This document shows positions 1 to 9,488 of a stretch of 64,000 bases of DNA, one piece after another. The stretch comes from Pseudomonas mandelii (GTDB taxonomy: Bacteria > Pseudomonadota > Gammaproteobacteria > Pseudomonadales > Pseudomonadaceae), in contig NZ_JAMYDU010000008.1 in the NCBI RefSeq assembly GCF_024138395.1, positions 163,642-227,641 of the forward strand, given 5' to 3'. Under the pieces are notes generated by a model that saw nothing but the letters and a program-made list of their open reading frames with translations, was not told the DNA's origin and did no database searches. Positions within the stretch are counted from its first letter, which is position 1. Each line of letters opens with the position of its first letter. Position numbers and translations under genes: made by a program.

Positions 1-559
1 GAATGGTTTCCTCGTTTTCGCCAAACACCTTGTTCAACCGATGTTGCAGCAGGTCGACGGCTTCCTTGGCGGTGAGGATTTTCGGTTCGTCCTTGAGGTC
101 GCCACGGCCATCGATGTTGTTCAGGTAATCGGAGAGCATCAGGCCCAGGTCGGCCAGGGTGGGGTCGCCGGCGTGAAACGCATCGGACGCCGCGCCATAC
201 AACTCCTGGGAAATCAGCCCGAAATCCTCGGTGCCGCGCGCTTCGAGCATGCGCACCACCATCCGGTATTCCTTGCACATGCGACGCATGATCTGGCCGA
301 CCGGGTTGAACTGGCCGAGCTGGCGGGTGATGTCGCGCTCGATGTTCTGGAATTCCAGCTTCACTTTGCTGGAGTCAAATGCCAGCGGTCGATTGAGGTA
401 ATAGTCGCGGTCCACGGCCGGCATTTCCTTGCCCTTGCCTTTGAAGAACCCCTTGCGAATGCTGTCGTCCCACTTGACCGCATCCAGAACGCGAATCGGC
501 GTCTGCGCCAGCACTATGCGATCGGACAAAATGCGTATCGTCTGCTGGTATTCGTCCAC
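1..559 (-). CDS. QEGLA-motif protein (DUF1704-type), N-terminal part
   Basis: The gene runs off the left edge of the window, so only about 186 N-terminal residues are seen. The start is a GTG preceded by AGGAG at six bases. The sequence (start VDEYQQTIRIL, then SDRIVLAQTPIRVLDAVKW and GQFNPVGQIMRRMCKEY) matches, from memory, the Pseudomonas family annotated as flavohemoglobin expression-modulating QEGLA motif protein. That family is related to the MatC/KIAA0895L putative metallopeptidases. The catalytic HExxH region would lie beyond the window and cannot be checked. The lipoprotein gene lies 36 bases upstream on the same strand, so the two may be co-transcribed. The family assignment is fairly sure; the function is not established. 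Confidence 0.75.
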   Translation of the reverse strand, partial: MDEYQQTIRILSDRIVLAQTPIRVLDAVKWDDSIRKGFFKGKGKEMPAVDRDYYLNRPLAFDSSKVKLEFQNIERDITRQLGQFNPVGQIMRRMCKEYRMVVRMLEARGTEDFGLISQELYGAASDAFHAGDPTLADLGLMLSDYLNNIDGRGDLKDEPKILTAKEAVDLLQHRLNKVFGENEETI

Positions 560-595
560 CCGAAACTCCTGTAGTAAAACCGTTACGTGCTGGGT

Positions 596-1150
596 TTATT
601 TGGTTTTGGCCAGGCGCTGGTAGCGCACCGCTTCGACGAAAACATCGGAATTGGCCGGATCATCGAGGTAGGCAAACACCTGATCCAGGCTGTTATCGAT
701 CAACACCCCGTCGCCGTCGTCGGTCTGGAAGCCTTGGCCACTTAGGGCTTCTTGGCCCATGGCCTGTTTGATCTGCTCGAGGTCGAGGTTGTAGACCACC
801 AGTTCGTGCTTATCGTTGAGCTCGAAGCCGGTGATGGTGAAATTCCCGCCGAACTGCGCCGGCACCTTCGCCGACAGGTACCAGCGATTGCCATGGCGCG
901 ACACGGTGAAGGGATAGGCTTCACGTTCATGGGGGTTGGCCTTGAAGTAGCTGACCGCCTGATAGCGATTGTCGCCGATGCGCGTCAGTTCCAGGTTCAT
1001 CGGCTCGCCCCAGGCATTGGTGCTGGTCCATTTGCCGAGCAACCCTTTGGGCGCGGGCTCGCTGGCGGGCAGCGGCTCCTTGAAGGTCACCAGACAGCCA
1101 CTAAGCAGCAGGATCGACAAGGCGATCACAATGACGCGCCAGGCTTTCAT
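596..1150 (-). CDS. putative outer or inner membrane lipoprotein
   Basis: This 184-residue protein has a lysine/arginine-led hydrophobic signal (MKAWRVIVIALSILLLSGC) ending in a lipobox LLSGC. It should therefore be a lipoprotein lipidated on Cys19. A GGGAG ribosome binding site sits six bases before the ATG. The mature part has no motif I recognise. It looks like a small beta-rich domain (YQAVSYFKANPHEREAYPFTV, RWYLSAKVPAQFGG). The gene lies just upstream of the QEGLA-motif gene on the same strand and downstream of the TetR regulator, with a repeat between them. The lipoprotein call is firm; the role is unknown. Confidence 0.7.
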   Translation of the reverse strand: MKAWRVIVIALSILLLSGCLVTFKEPLPASEPAPKGLLGKWTSTNAWGEPMNLELTRIGDNRYQAVSYFKANPHEREAYPFTVSRHGNRWYLSAKVPAQFGGNFTITGFELNDKHELVVYNLDLEQIKQAMGQEALSGQGFQTDDGDGVLIDNSLDQVFAYLDDPANSDVFVEAVRYQRLAKTK

Positions 1151-1186
1151 TCAACACTCCCTATGAACATAACGCCGACCTCAGTT

Positions 1187-1296
1187 GATCGTACCCACGC
1201 TCTGCGTGGGAACGCATCCGGTGACGCTCTGCGTCACGTCGGTAAGGGACGCGGAGCGTCCCGGGCGGCATTCCCACGCAGAGCGTGGGAACGATC
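1187..1296. repeat. compound inverted repeat (CCCACGCTCTGCGTGGG type)
   Basis: The outer arms GATCG..CCCACGCTCTGCGTGGGAACGC and GCATTCCCACGCAGAGCGTGGGAACGATC are inverted copies. Inside are two smaller palindromes, GACGCTCTGCGTC and GGGACGCGGAGCGTCCC. It fills the gap between two same-strand genes. Such elements are common intergenic repeats in Pseudomonas. Confidence 0.85.
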
Positions 1297-1307
1297 GGAG
1301 TACCGGG

Positions 1308-2024
1308 TTACACCGACGCCAGCACCAAATGCATGTAGCGGTTTAGGATGCCGAGCATTTCCTCTTCGGCAACAGGCTCGGCGTCGTTGAGCAGGCCCTG
1401 ATATTCCATCCGTCCGATAATCGCCGTCAACACTTTGGCATCTTGTTGTGGCTCACGGGAACCCAATACTTCGAAAAGTTGGCAGGTGCCCTGCAGGAGA
1501 ATTTGCTGATGGGAGCGCACCAACAACGCCAGGCGCGGGTTGAGCAACGCTTCCTGGCGGAAGGCTTGCTCGGCCATCAGATGCTCGCGGCGATTGATCA
1601 ATTGCCGATGAACATAGTCAGCCATCAGCCGTGCGATATCATCCGCCAGCTGTGAGCGGGACTCGGCGGTGCCATCGCCGCTGACAACCATCTCGCGCAA
1701 CAGGCCTTCGTTGCTGGCCCACAACCGGGCCATGAACGCAGCGCTGCGCTCCACGTATTGAGCGAAGGTATCGGTGAGCAGGTCATCGATGTCCTTGAAA
1801 TAGTAGGTGGTGGCCGACAGCGGCACACCCGCTTCAGCGGCCACTGCACGGTGGCGCACGGCCCGCACGCCATCGCGCACGACAATGCGCATCGCCGCGT
1901 CGAGAATGTCCTGTCGACGCTGTTCGCTGCCCTGTCGGCTGGCCTTGCGGCCCTGGTACTGAACACTTTCAGCGACCGCAGTGGCGATACCCGCTGCACC
2001 TTCTTGAGCCATTGCACGATTCAC
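1308..2024 (-). CDS. TetR/AcrR-family transcriptional regulator
   Basis: This 238-residue protein carries a TetR-type N-terminal DNA-binding domain at roughly residues 35-85 (RRQDILDAAMRIVVRDGV, then AVAAEAGVPLSATTYYFKD). A helical ligand-binding and dimerisation domain follows. The start chosen is GTG with GAGAGGA upstream; an ATG four codons later is possible. It sits downstream of lysS on the same strand, behind the lysS terminator. The same order (TetR gene, lysS, prfB, wsp) is known from P. aeruginosa. The ligand and targets cannot be read from the sequence. Confidence 0.85.
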   Translation of the reverse strand: MNRAMAQEGAAGIATAVAESVQYQGRKASRQGSEQRRQDILDAAMRIVVRDGVRAVRHRAVAAEAGVPLSATTYYFKDIDDLLTDTFAQYVERSAAFMARLWASNEGLLREMVVSGDGTAESRSQLADDIARLMADYVHRQLINRREHLMAEQAFRQEALLNPRLALLVRSHQQILLQGTCQLFEVLGSREPQQDAKVLTAIIGRMEYQGLLNDAEPVAEEEMLGILNRYMHLVLASV

Positions 2025-2087
2025 GACAGGTATTCCTCTCTAAACGTCAAAAGTAACCAATTGATACGTTTGTACCAGACAGGCAAT

Positions 2088-2118
2088 AAAAAGCCGCCTG
2101 TTATAGGCGGCTTTTTAA
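2088..2118 (-). terminator. intrinsic terminator of lysS
   Basis: A hairpin AAAGCCGCC / GGCGGCTTT with a short loop is followed by a T-run on the minus strand, ten bases past the lysS stop codon. Confidence 0.85.
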
Positions 2119-2127
2119 TTGAAACAT

Positions 2128-3630
2128 TTACGCTTGTGGCCGCATGTGCGGGAACAGGATCACGTCGCGGATCGACGGTGAGTTGGTCAGCAACATCACC
2201 AGACGGTCGATGCCGATCCCTTCACCGGCCGTTGGCGGCATGCCGTACTCCAGCGCGCGAACGAAGTCGGCGTCGTAGTGCATGGCTTCGTCGTCGCCGG
2301 CGTCCTTGTCGGCCACCTGCGCCATGAAACGCTCAGCCTGGTCTTCCGCGTCGTTCAACTCGGAGTAGGCGTTGGCGATTTCACGGCCGCCAATGAACAG
2401 TTCGAAACGGTCGGTGACGTTCGGGTTCTCGTCGTTACGACGAGCCAGCGGCGACACTTCGAACGGGTACTGGGTGATGAAGTGCGGCTGCTCCAGCTTG
2501 TGCTCGACCAGCTCTTCGAAAATCATCACCTGCAATTTGCCCAGACCTTCAAAGCCCAGCACCTTGGCGCCGGCCTTCTTGGCGATGGTGCGGGCCTTGT
2601 CGATGTCAGTCAGGTCGTCAGCGGTCAGCTCAGGGTTGTACTTGAGGATCGAGTCGAACACCGACAGACGCACGAATGGCTCGCCGAAGTGGAACACTTT
2701 GTCGCCGTAAGGCACGTCGGTGCTGCCCAGAACCAGCTGCGCCAGTTCGCGGAACAGCTCTTCGGTCAGGTCCATGTTGTCTTCGTAGTCGGCGTAAGCC
2801 TGGTAGAACTCCAACATGGTGAATTCAGGGTTGTGACGCGTCGAAACGCCTTCGTTACGGAAGTTGCGGTTGATCTCGAAGACTTTCTCGAAACCGCCGA
2901 CTACCAAGCGCTTGAGGTACAGCTCAGGCGCGATACGCAGGAACATTTCCATGTCCAGCGCGTTGTGGTGGGTTTCGAATGGCTTGGCCGCCGCGCCGCC
3001 CGGAATGGTTTGCAGCATCGGCGTTTCCACTTCCAGGAAGTCACGCTTCATCAGGAAGCTGCGGATGTGGGCAATCACTTGCGAGCGAACGCGGAAGGTC
3101 TGGCGCACCTCTTCGTTGACGATCAGGTCAACGTAACGCTGACGGTAGCGCTGTTCGGTGTCGGTCAGGCCGTGGTGCTTGTCCGGCAGTGGGCGCAGGG
3201 ATTTGGTCAGCAGGCGCACGCTGGTCATTTCGACGTACAGGTCGCCCTTGCCGGAACGCGCCAGGGTGCCTTCGGCGGCAATGATGTCGCCCATGTCCCA
3301 GGTTTTCACCGCGGCCAGGGTGTCTTCGGACAGGGTTTTACGGTTGACGTAAACCTGAATCCGCCCGGTCATGTCCTGAATCACCATGAACGAGCCACGG
3401 TTGAGCATGATGCGACCCGCCACCTTGACCGGAATTGCAGCCTCTGCCAGCTCTTCCTTGGTCTTGTCCGCGTACTGTTTCTGCAAGTCTTCGCAGTAAT
3501 TGTCGCGGCGGAAGTCGTTGGGGAAGGCATTGCCCTTGGCGCGCTCGGCAGCAAGCTTTTCCTTGCGCAGGGCGATCAGGGAGTTTTCTTCCTGTTGCAG
3601 GGCTTGCGGGTCGAGTTGTAGGTCGCTCAT
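2128..3630 (-). CDS. lysS: lysyl-tRNA synthetase, class II
   Basis: Charges tRNA-Lys with lysine in the cytoplasm. The 500-residue length is normal for bacterial LysRS. The N-terminal OB-fold anticodon-binding domain spans about residues 60-150 ([20 protein letters not shown]). The class II catalytic core follows, with motif 2 (NRNFRNEG) and motif 3 ([13 protein letters not shown]) near the C-terminus. It lies 102 bases downstream of prfB on the same strand, the usual prfB-lysS arrangement, with one REP unit in the gap. It ends at a clear terminator. Confidence 0.97.
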   Translation of the reverse strand: MSDLQLDPQALQQEENSLIALRKEKLAAERAKGNAFPNDFRRDNYCEDLQKQYADKTKEELAEAAIPVKVAGRIMLNRGSFMVIQDMTGRIQVYVNRKTLSEDTLAAVKTWDMGDIIAAEGTLARSGKGDLYVEMTSVRLLTKSLRPLPDKHHGLTDTEQRYRQRYVDLIVNEEVRQTFRVRSQVIAHIRSFLMKRDFLEVETPMLQTIPGGAAAKPFETHHNALDMEMFLRIAPELYLKRLVVGGFEKVFEINRNFRNEGVSTRHNPEFTMLEFYQAYADYEDNMDLTEELFRELAQLVLGSTDVPYGDKVFHFGEPFVRLSVFDSILKYNPELTADDLTDIDKARTIAKKAGAKVLGFEGLGKLQVMIFEELVEHKLEQPHFITQYPFEVSPLARRNDENPNVTDRFELFIGGREIANAYSELNDAEDQAERFMAQVADKDAGDDEAMHYDADFVRALEYGMPPTAGEGIGIDRLVMLLTNSPSIRDVILFPHMRPQA

Positions 3631-3677
3631 GTCTTTAAATATTCCATCAGGTTCGTTGCCCCCGGCATTCGCCGGGG

Positions 3678-3704
3678 TTCGCGGGCAAGCCTCGCTCCTA
3701 CAGG
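3678..3704. repeat. single REP unit in the prfB-lysS gap
   Basis: One copy of the TTCGCGGGCAAGCCTCGCTC..TACAGG unit lies between prfB and lysS. Paired, inverted copies of the same unit occur near 26.6, 33.0 and 34.5 kb. Confidence 0.85.
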
Positions 3705-3732
3705 GGTCGTATTGACCCCCATCGGGCGTGCG

Positions 3733-4828
3733 TTAAAGCCCTTGTTTCAAGCTGGCTACCAGGTATTCGTCGATGTCGCCGTCGAGCACCTTGTCGCAGT
3801 CGCTGCGTTCGATGTTGGTACGCAGATCCTTGATCCGCGAGGCATCGAGCACATACGAACGGATCTGATGACCCCAGCCGATATCCGACTTGGTGTCTTC
3901 CAGCGCCTGGGAAGCGGCGTTGCGCTTCTGCACTTCCTGCTCATACAAACGCGCCCGCAACATTTTCATCGCGGTGTCTTTGTTCGCATGCTGGGAACGT
4001 TCGTTCTGGCAGCTGACCACAGTGTTGGTCGGTACGTGGGTAATCCGTACGGCCGAGTCGGTGGTGTTAACGTGCTGACCACCGGCACCGGAGGAGCGGT
4101 AGGTGTCGATGCGCAGGTCCGATGGGTTGATGTCGATTTCGATGTTGTCATCGATTTCCGGCGACACGAACACCGCCGAGAACGAGGTGTGACGACGGTT
4201 GCCGGAGTCGAACGGGCTCTTGCGCACCAGACGGTGTACGCCGATTTCGGTACGCAGCCAGCCAAAGGCGTATTCGCCCTTGATGTGCACGGTAGCGCCT
4301 TTGATACCGGCGACTTCACCGGCCGACAGCTCCATGATGGTCGCGTCGAAACCGCGTTTATCCGCCCAGCGCAGGTACATGCGCAGCAGGATGTTGGCCC
4401 AGTCCTGAGCCTCGGTTCCGCCGGAGCCGGCCTGGATGTCCAGGTAGGCGTTGTTGGCGTCCATCTCACCGCTGAACATGCGACGGAATTCAAGTTTTTC
4501 CAGGGACTCGCGCAGGCGCTCGACTTCGGCAGCGACGTCATCGACGGCGGCCTGGTCTTCTTCTTCGGCGGACATCAGCAGCAGGTCTTTGGCATCGGCC
4601 AGACCGCTGTGCATTTCGTCGAGGGTTTCGACGATCTGAGCCAGCAGCGACCGCTCGCGGCCCAGCTCCTGGGCGTACGACGGGTTGTTCCAGACACTCG
4701 GATCTTCAAGCTCGCGATTGACTTCAGTCAGACGCTCATGCTTTTGATCGTAGTCAAAGATACCCCCGAATAGTTTCGGAGCGCTCGGACAGGTCCTTGA
4801 TACTGTTAAGGATCGGGTTGATTTCCAT
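3733..4828 (-). CDS. prfB: peptide chain release factor 2 (programmed +1 frameshift)
   Basis: Releases peptides at UGA and UAA stop codons. The gene is read in two frames. Codons 1-24 (MEINPILN...ETIRGYL) run from 4828 to 4757 and meet an in-frame UGA at 4756-4754. Skipping one base (4756) opens the frame 4755-3733. The joined product is 364 residues, the normal RF2 length. Visible hallmarks are the tripeptide SPF in [10 protein letters not shown], which recognises UGA, and the catalytic GGQ in [14 protein letters not shown]. Autoregulation is expected: low RF2 raises frameshifting. Simple ORF calling would give a 293-residue truncated product that starts at an internal Met. Confidence 0.97.
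4753..4768 (-). promoter_or_regulatory. prfB: prfB programmed frameshift site
   Basis: On the minus strand the sequence reads CGGGGG TAT CTT TGA C: a Shine-Dalgarno-like stimulator, a slippery CUU codon, and UGA followed by C. This is the classical RF2 autoregulatory site. Confidence 0.95.
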
Positions 4829-4967
4829 GGCGGGCAGCACTCGTTGGCGAACTTTTGAAAGCCGACGAGTATAACGTAATGAAGCTGTCAAGGCAGCCCG
4901 CCTGGCGGCTTTAGCGGCGAATGAGTTTGGGGCTGAACACAGGAATAACGCGGGTGCCTGTAGCACC

Positions 4968-5112
4968 GTAGCAGCTGCCGAGCCTGCGAGGCTGCGTTCG
5001 AGGACGAAGTCCTCGCAAACCCTGTGTCGCGGTTTTCATGAACGACAGCGTTGTCTGCTTTTACGACGGCTGCGCCGTCGAACGCAGCCTCGCGGGCTCG
5101 GCAGCTGCTACA
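4968..5112. repeat. long inverted repeat between prfB and wspR
   Basis: The outer arms GTAGCAGCTGCCGAGCC and GGCTCGGCAGCTGCTAC enclose further paired segments (GAGGCTGCGTTCGA / TCGAACGCAGCCTC). The 317-base gap between prfB and wspR holds this repeat and nothing else I can identify. It belongs to the same family as the repeats at 38.9 and 44.4 kb. Confidence 0.85.
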
Positions 5113-5145
5113 GCACTACAGCGCTACAGCGCTACGGGACGTACC

Positions 5146-6147
5146 CTATTCGATCCCCACCTGATTACGTCCATTGTTCTTCGCCAGGTACAGCCCCTTG
5201 TCCGCCGCCGAGATCAATTGCCGGCAATCGCTGCCCGGCTGGGGGATCAGGGTCGAGAGGCCGATGCTGATGGTCAGGCTTGAACCTTCGGTCGGGAAAA
5301 TGTGCGGGATCTTCAACCCGGCCACGGTCTGGCGCAGTTTTTCCGCCACCAGCCGCGCACCGCCCGGGGAGGTGTTGGGCAGGACCAGGACGAACTCTTC
5401 GCCGCCGTAACGGGCCGGCAAGTCCGAAGGTCTGGAGCTGGCGTCGCGAATCGCCGTGGCGACTTTGCGCAGCGCTTCATCGCCTTCGAGGTGGCCGAAG
5501 CTGTCATTGAAGGACTTGAAGTAGTCGACGTCGATCATCAACAACGACAGTTGGGTCTGGTCCCGCAGCGAACGCCGCCACTCAAGCTCCAGGTATTCAT
5601 CGAAATGCCGGCGATTCGACAGCCCGGTCAGGCCGTCGGAGTTCATCAAGCGCTGCAGCACCAGGTTGGTGTCGAGTAACTGCTGCTGGCTGACCCGCAG
5701 CGCGCGATACGCCGCGTCACGCTGCAGCAGGGTCATGTAGGAGCGCGAGTGATAGCGGATGCGCGCCACCAGTTCGATGTTGTCCGGCAGTTTGACCAGA
5801 TAGTCATTGGCACCGGCGGCAAAAGCCGCGCTCTTGATCAGCGGATCTTCCTTGGTCGACAGAACAATGATCGGAATGTCCTTGGTCGCCGGGTGATTAC
5901 GGTACTCGCGCACCAGGCTCAGGCCGTCGAGGCCAGGCATGACCAGATCCTGAAGGATCACCGTCGGCTTGATGCGCACCGCGTGGGCGATGGCCTGGTG
6001 CGGGTCAGCACAGAAATGGAAGTCGATATTTTCTTCGTTCGACAAACCACGCCGCACCGCCTCGCCGATCATCGCCTGATCGTCCACCAATAACACCATG
6101 GCGGCGTTTTCATCGGTTTTGAAGTCGTCGAGCTGTAAATCATTCAT
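5146..6147 (-). CDS. wspR: diguanylate cyclase response regulator WspR
   Basis: Output enzyme of the Wsp pathway: when phosphorylated by WspE it makes cyclic di-GMP from two GTP. This 333-residue cytoplasmic protein has a receiver domain at 15-135 with acidic residues VDD at 21-23 and phospho-acceptor Asp67 ([11 protein letters not shown]). A short helical stalk leads to a GGDEF domain with the active-site motif GGEEF at 248-252. The inhibitory I-site RPSD (239-242) lies five residues before it, so product inhibition is expected. It is the last gene of the operon, 48 bases after wspF. In P. fluorescens, mutations that activate WspR give the wrinkly-spreader phenotype. Confidence 0.97.
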   Translation of the reverse strand: MNDLQLDDFKTDENAAMVLLVDDQAMIGEAVRRGLSNEENIDFHFCADPHQAIAHAVRIKPTVILQDLVMPGLDGLSLVREYRNHPATKDIPIIVLSTKEDPLIKSAAFAAGANDYLVKLPDNIELVARIRYHSRSYMTLLQRDAAYRALRVSQQQLLDTNLVLQRLMNSDGLTGLSNRRHFDEYLELEWRRSLRDQTQLSLLMIDVDYFKSFNDSFGHLEGDEALRKVATAIRDASSRPSDLPARYGGEEFVLVLPNTSPGGARLVAEKLRQTVAGLKIPHIFPTEGSSLTISIGLSTLIPQPGSDCRQLISAADKGLYLAKNNGRNQVGIE

Positions 6148-6195
6148 GTGCGGTCACCTGAGTACTGCTTTGGCCACGATTGCTGCTAATGATAG

Positions 6196-7206
6196 TCATT
6201 TTGAGAAGATTTCCAGCAATCGTGGCGCTATCTTGTCCAGTGGGCGAACTTCCACAGCCGCATTGATGGCCGCGGCCGCCTTCGGCATTCCGTACACCGC
6301 ACTGCTTTGTTGATCCTGAGCGATAGTCAGGTAGCCCTGTTGGCGCATGAGTTTAAGTCCTTGCGCGCCGTCGCGCCCCATACCGGTCAGCAGAACGCCC
6401 ACGGCGTCACCGCTCCAGTAACTGGCCACACTCTCGAAAAACACATCGATCGAAGGCCGGTAGATCTCGTTGACCGGTTCGGCGGTGTAGGCCAGCGTGC
6501 CGTTTTTCAGCAAACGAATATGATGGTTGGTCCCGGCCAGCAGGATCGTGCCGCTTCGTGGCGGTTCGCCTTCCTGGGCCAGGCGCACATCCAGGCCACT
6601 GGCGCTGGCAAGCCATTCGGCCATGCCCGCGGCGAACACCTGATCCACATGCTGGACCAACACGATGGCCGCCGAAAAATCTCGTGGCAGGCCCTTGAGC
6701 AGCACTTCGAGCGCCGCCGGCCCGCCAGCGGATGAACCGATGGCCACCAAATGCTGGCGCGAGGACGAGTGGCGGTGCGAGCTCGGTGCCGATCGCACCC
6801 GATTGCTCTTGTCGCCGATCAGCCAGCCAATGTTCATGATCTTGCGCAGCAGCGGTGCGGCGGCTTCCTGAGGATTGCCGCCCCCAATAGCCGGGGTATC
6901 GACCACATCCAGCGCGCCGTAGCCCATGGCTTCGAACACCCGGTGCACGTTCTGCTCGCGGTCGACGGTGACGATGACAATCGCGCATGGGGTCTCGGCC
7001 ATGATCCGCCGGGTCGCTTCCACGCCGTCCATCAACGGCATGATCAAATCCATCAGGATCAGATCCGGAGTGTATTCGGCGCAACGTTGCACCGCCTCGG
7101 CCCCGTTGCAGGCGACCCAGACCACCTCGTGCGCCGGTTCGAACGCTAAAGCGCGACGCAAAGCCTCTACGGCCATGGGCATGTCGTTGACGATGGCGAT
7201 TTTCAT
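6196..7206 (-). CDS. wspF: CheB-like methylesterase WspF
   Basis: Removes methyl groups from the receptor WspA and so damps signalling to WspR. The 336-residue protein has a receiver domain with Asp53 (LILMDLIMPLMDG). A linker follows, then a CheB catalytic domain with the triad Ser159 (IGSSAGG), His186 (LVQHVDQ) and Asp279 (GMGRDGAQG). All key residues are present, so the brake should be functional. Its start overlaps the wspE stop by four bases, suggesting translational coupling. Loss of WspF is the commonest route to constitutive c-di-GMP production in this pathway. Confidence 0.96.
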   Translation of the reverse strand: MKIAIVNDMPMAVEALRRALAFEPAHEVVWVACNGAEAVQRCAEYTPDLILMDLIMPLMDGVEATRRIMAETPCAIVIVTVDREQNVHRVFEAMGYGALDVVDTPAIGGGNPQEAAAPLLRKIMNIGWLIGDKSNRVRSAPSSHRHSSSRQHLVAIGSSAGGPAALEVLLKGLPRDFSAAIVLVQHVDQVFAAGMAEWLASASGLDVRLAQEGEPPRSGTILLAGTNHHIRLLKNGTLAYTAEPVNEIYRPSIDVFFESVASYWSGDAVGVLLTGMGRDGAQGLKLMRQQGYLTIAQDQQSSAVYGMPKAAAAINAAVEVRPLDKIAPRLLEIFSK

Positions 7207-9488
7207 GCCCGCGCGCCTCCAATGAGCTCAACCACTGCATCCAGCAAAGCGTCATCATGAAAACTCGCTTTGGCTAGATAATAGTCGGCTCCGGCGTCCA
7301 GGCCACGGCGGCGGTCTTCTTCGCGGTCCTTGTAGGACACCACCATCACCGGCAGGGATTGCAGGCGGTTATCGCGACGCAATAAAGACACCAGCTCGAT
7401 GCCGTCCATGCGCGGCATGTCGATGTCGGTGATCAGCAGATCGAAATCCTCCGAACGCAGAGCGTTCCAGCCATCCATACCGTCCACCGCCACGGCGACG
7501 TCATAGCCGCGATTGAGCAGCAATTTGCGCTGCAACTCACGAACGGTCAGCGAGTCGTCCACCACCAGAATCCGTTTACGCGCTGCTTCGACAACCTGAT
7601 TGGCGTGTCGGGCAATGCGCTCCAGACGCCCGGTGTTGAGCAGTTTGTCCACCGAACGCAGCATGTCTTCGACGTCGACGATCAGCACCACCGAGCCGTC
7701 GTCGAGCAAGGCCCCGGCGGAAATGTCCTGCACCTTGCCCAGGCGCTCGTCCAGCGGCAGCACCACCAGCGTTCGCTCGCCAATAAACCGCTCGACTGCC
7801 ACCCCGTAGATCGCCTCGCGCTCGCGGATGACCACGACCTTGAGGGTTTGCGCGTTGTTCTGGCTCGCCGGACGATGCAACAGCTGACTGGCGGCGACCA
7901 GCCCGACATGCCGACCTTCGTACCAGAAGTGCTGCCGGCCTTCGACCTGCACGATGTCCGCAGGCGCCAGGTCGCACATGCGCTCGATGTGCGCCAGCGG
8001 AAAGGCATACGCCTCGTCACCGACTTCCACCACCAGACTGCGCACCACCGACAGCGTCAGCGGCACTTCGAGATGAAAACGACTACCCTCGCCCGCCGTT
8101 TGCTCCAGCACCACGGCGCCGCGCAACTGACGGACCATGTGCTGGACCGCATCCAGCCCGACGCCGCGTCCGGACACTTCGGTGACCGCGTCGCGCAGGC
8201 TGAAACCCGGCAGGAACAGGAACGTCAGCAGTTCTTCTTCGCTCAACTGGGCAGCGGTTTCGGCTGGGGATAACTGCCGCTCGACAATGTTGCGACGCAG
8301 CTTTTCAAGATCAACGCCATTGCCGTCATCGCTAAGTTCCAGCACCAACAGACCGGCCTGATGGGACGCGCGCAAACGGATCACGCCTTCCTCCGGTTTG
8401 CCAGCCAACCGCCGCTGCTCCGGGGTTTCGATGCCGTGATCCACCGCATTGCGCAGCAAGTGCGTCAGCGGCGCTTCGAGTTTTTCCAGTACGTCGCGAT
8501 CGACTTGAGTCTTGTCGCCCTCGATCTCCAGCCGCACCTGTTTGCCAAGGTTGCGGCCGAGGTCGCGGACCATGCGCACTTGCCCGCTCAGCACGTCGGC
8601 GAATGGCCGCATGCGACAGGCCAGCGCCGTGTCATACAACACCTGCGCGCGCTGGCTGGCATGCCAGGCGAACTCATCCAGTTCGGCGTTCTTTTCCGCC
8701 AGCAATTGCTGGGACTCCGCCAGTAACCGACGGGCATCGCCCAAGGCTTCCTGGGCTTCGAGACTCAAGGCGTGGTCCTTGAGATGGACGTTGAGGTTTT
8801 CCAGCGCCCGCAGGCCGTTGCTGTGCATGCGTTTGAGGCGCTGCATGGTGGCCAGGTGCGGTTTGAGCCGCTGGGTTTCCACCAGGGATTTACTCGACAG
8901 GTCGAGCAGGCTGTTCAGGCGCTCGGCCGTGACGCGCAATACGCGCTCGCCACTTTCGGTGGTGCGTTTAGCCATGGGCGCTGGTTCGACGGGCGCTGCC
9001 GGGGAGGCTTCGGTGGCGGCCGGCATGGGCGGCTCAACCTTGGTCGTCGGCGGCTCGAGCTGAAGTTCAGCCATCGGCGGCGTGACGGGTACAGACGCCA
9101 TGTGATCAAGCAGCCGTCCCATCAAGACGACGTAAGCGTCGATATCCGCAGGCGCCGGAGCGTTGCCCGGCGTCGCAATCCGCATCAGCAGATCGGTGCC
9201 TTGCAACAGTGCATCAATGTGTTCGGGCCGCAGGTACAGGCGCCCTTCCTGGGCGCTGACCAGGTAATCTTCCATCACATGGGCAACGCTGACCCCGGCA
9301 TCGACACCGACAATCCGCGCCGCGCCCTTGAGCGAGTGGGCGGCGCGCATGCATGACTCAAGGTAATCGGCCTGGGTCGGATCGCGTTCAAGCGCCAAAA
9401 GACCTGCGCTCAACACCAGGGTCTGGGCCTCGGCTTCGAGGCTGAACAGTTCCAGCAAAGAGGCGTCACGCATTTGCTCGGGGGTCAT
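7203..9488 (-). CDS. wspE: CheA-type hybrid histidine kinase WspE
   Basis: Central kinase of the Wsp system; it phosphorylates WspR and WspF. The 761 residues are arranged as an N-terminal Hpt domain with His51 (RAAHSLKGAARIV), a Pro/Ala-rich linker (about 135-170), and dimerisation and HATPase domains (RNAVDHGIE, DDGNGVD, GRGVGLDAV). A CheW-like regulatory domain follows, then a C-terminal receiver (about 640-761) with Asp688 (ITDIDMPRMDG). The receiver fused to CheA is characteristic of WspE. The gene overlaps wspD and wspF by four bases on either side. Confidence 0.96.
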   Translation of the reverse strand: MTPEQMRDASLLELFSLEAEAQTLVLSAGLLALERDPTQADYLESCMRAAHSLKGAARIVGVDAGVSVAHVMEDYLVSAQEGRLYLRPEHIDALLQGTDLLMRIATPGNAPAPADIDAYVVLMGRLLDHMASVPVTPPMAELQLEPPTTKVEPPMPAATEASPAAPVEPAPMAKRTTESGERVLRVTAERLNSLLDLSSKSLVETQRLKPHLATMQRLKRMHSNGLRALENLNVHLKDHALSLEAQEALGDARRLLAESQQLLAEKNAELDEFAWHASQRAQVLYDTALACRMRPFADVLSGQVRMVRDLGRNLGKQVRLEIEGDKTQVDRDVLEKLEAPLTHLLRNAVDHGIETPEQRRLAGKPEEGVIRLRASHQAGLLVLELSDDGNGVDLEKLRRNIVERQLSPAETAAQLSEEELLTFLFLPGFSLRDAVTEVSGRGVGLDAVQHMVRQLRGAVVLEQTAGEGSRFHLEVPLTLSVVRSLVVEVGDEAYAFPLAHIERMCDLAPADIVQVEGRQHFWYEGRHVGLVAASQLLHRPASQNNAQTLKVVVIREREAIYGVAVERFIGERTLVVLPLDERLGKVQDISAGALLDDGSVVLIVDVEDMLRSVDKLLNTGRLERIARHANQVVEAARKRILVVDDSLTVRELQRKLLLNRGYDVAVAVDGMDGWNALRSEDFDLLITDIDMPRMDGIELVSLLRRDNRLQSLPVMVVSYKDREEDRRRGLDAGADYYLAKASFHDDALLDAVVELIGGARA

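Noticed and set aside
4754..4756. In-frame UGA in prfB read as a broken gene
   Set aside because: It is the programmed frameshift site with the proper stimulator, not a mutation.
3712..4773. 353-codon plus-strand open frame opposite prfB
   Set aside because: Antisense shadow of prfB, a conserved gene with clear motifs; low-complexity His/Val/Gly composition.
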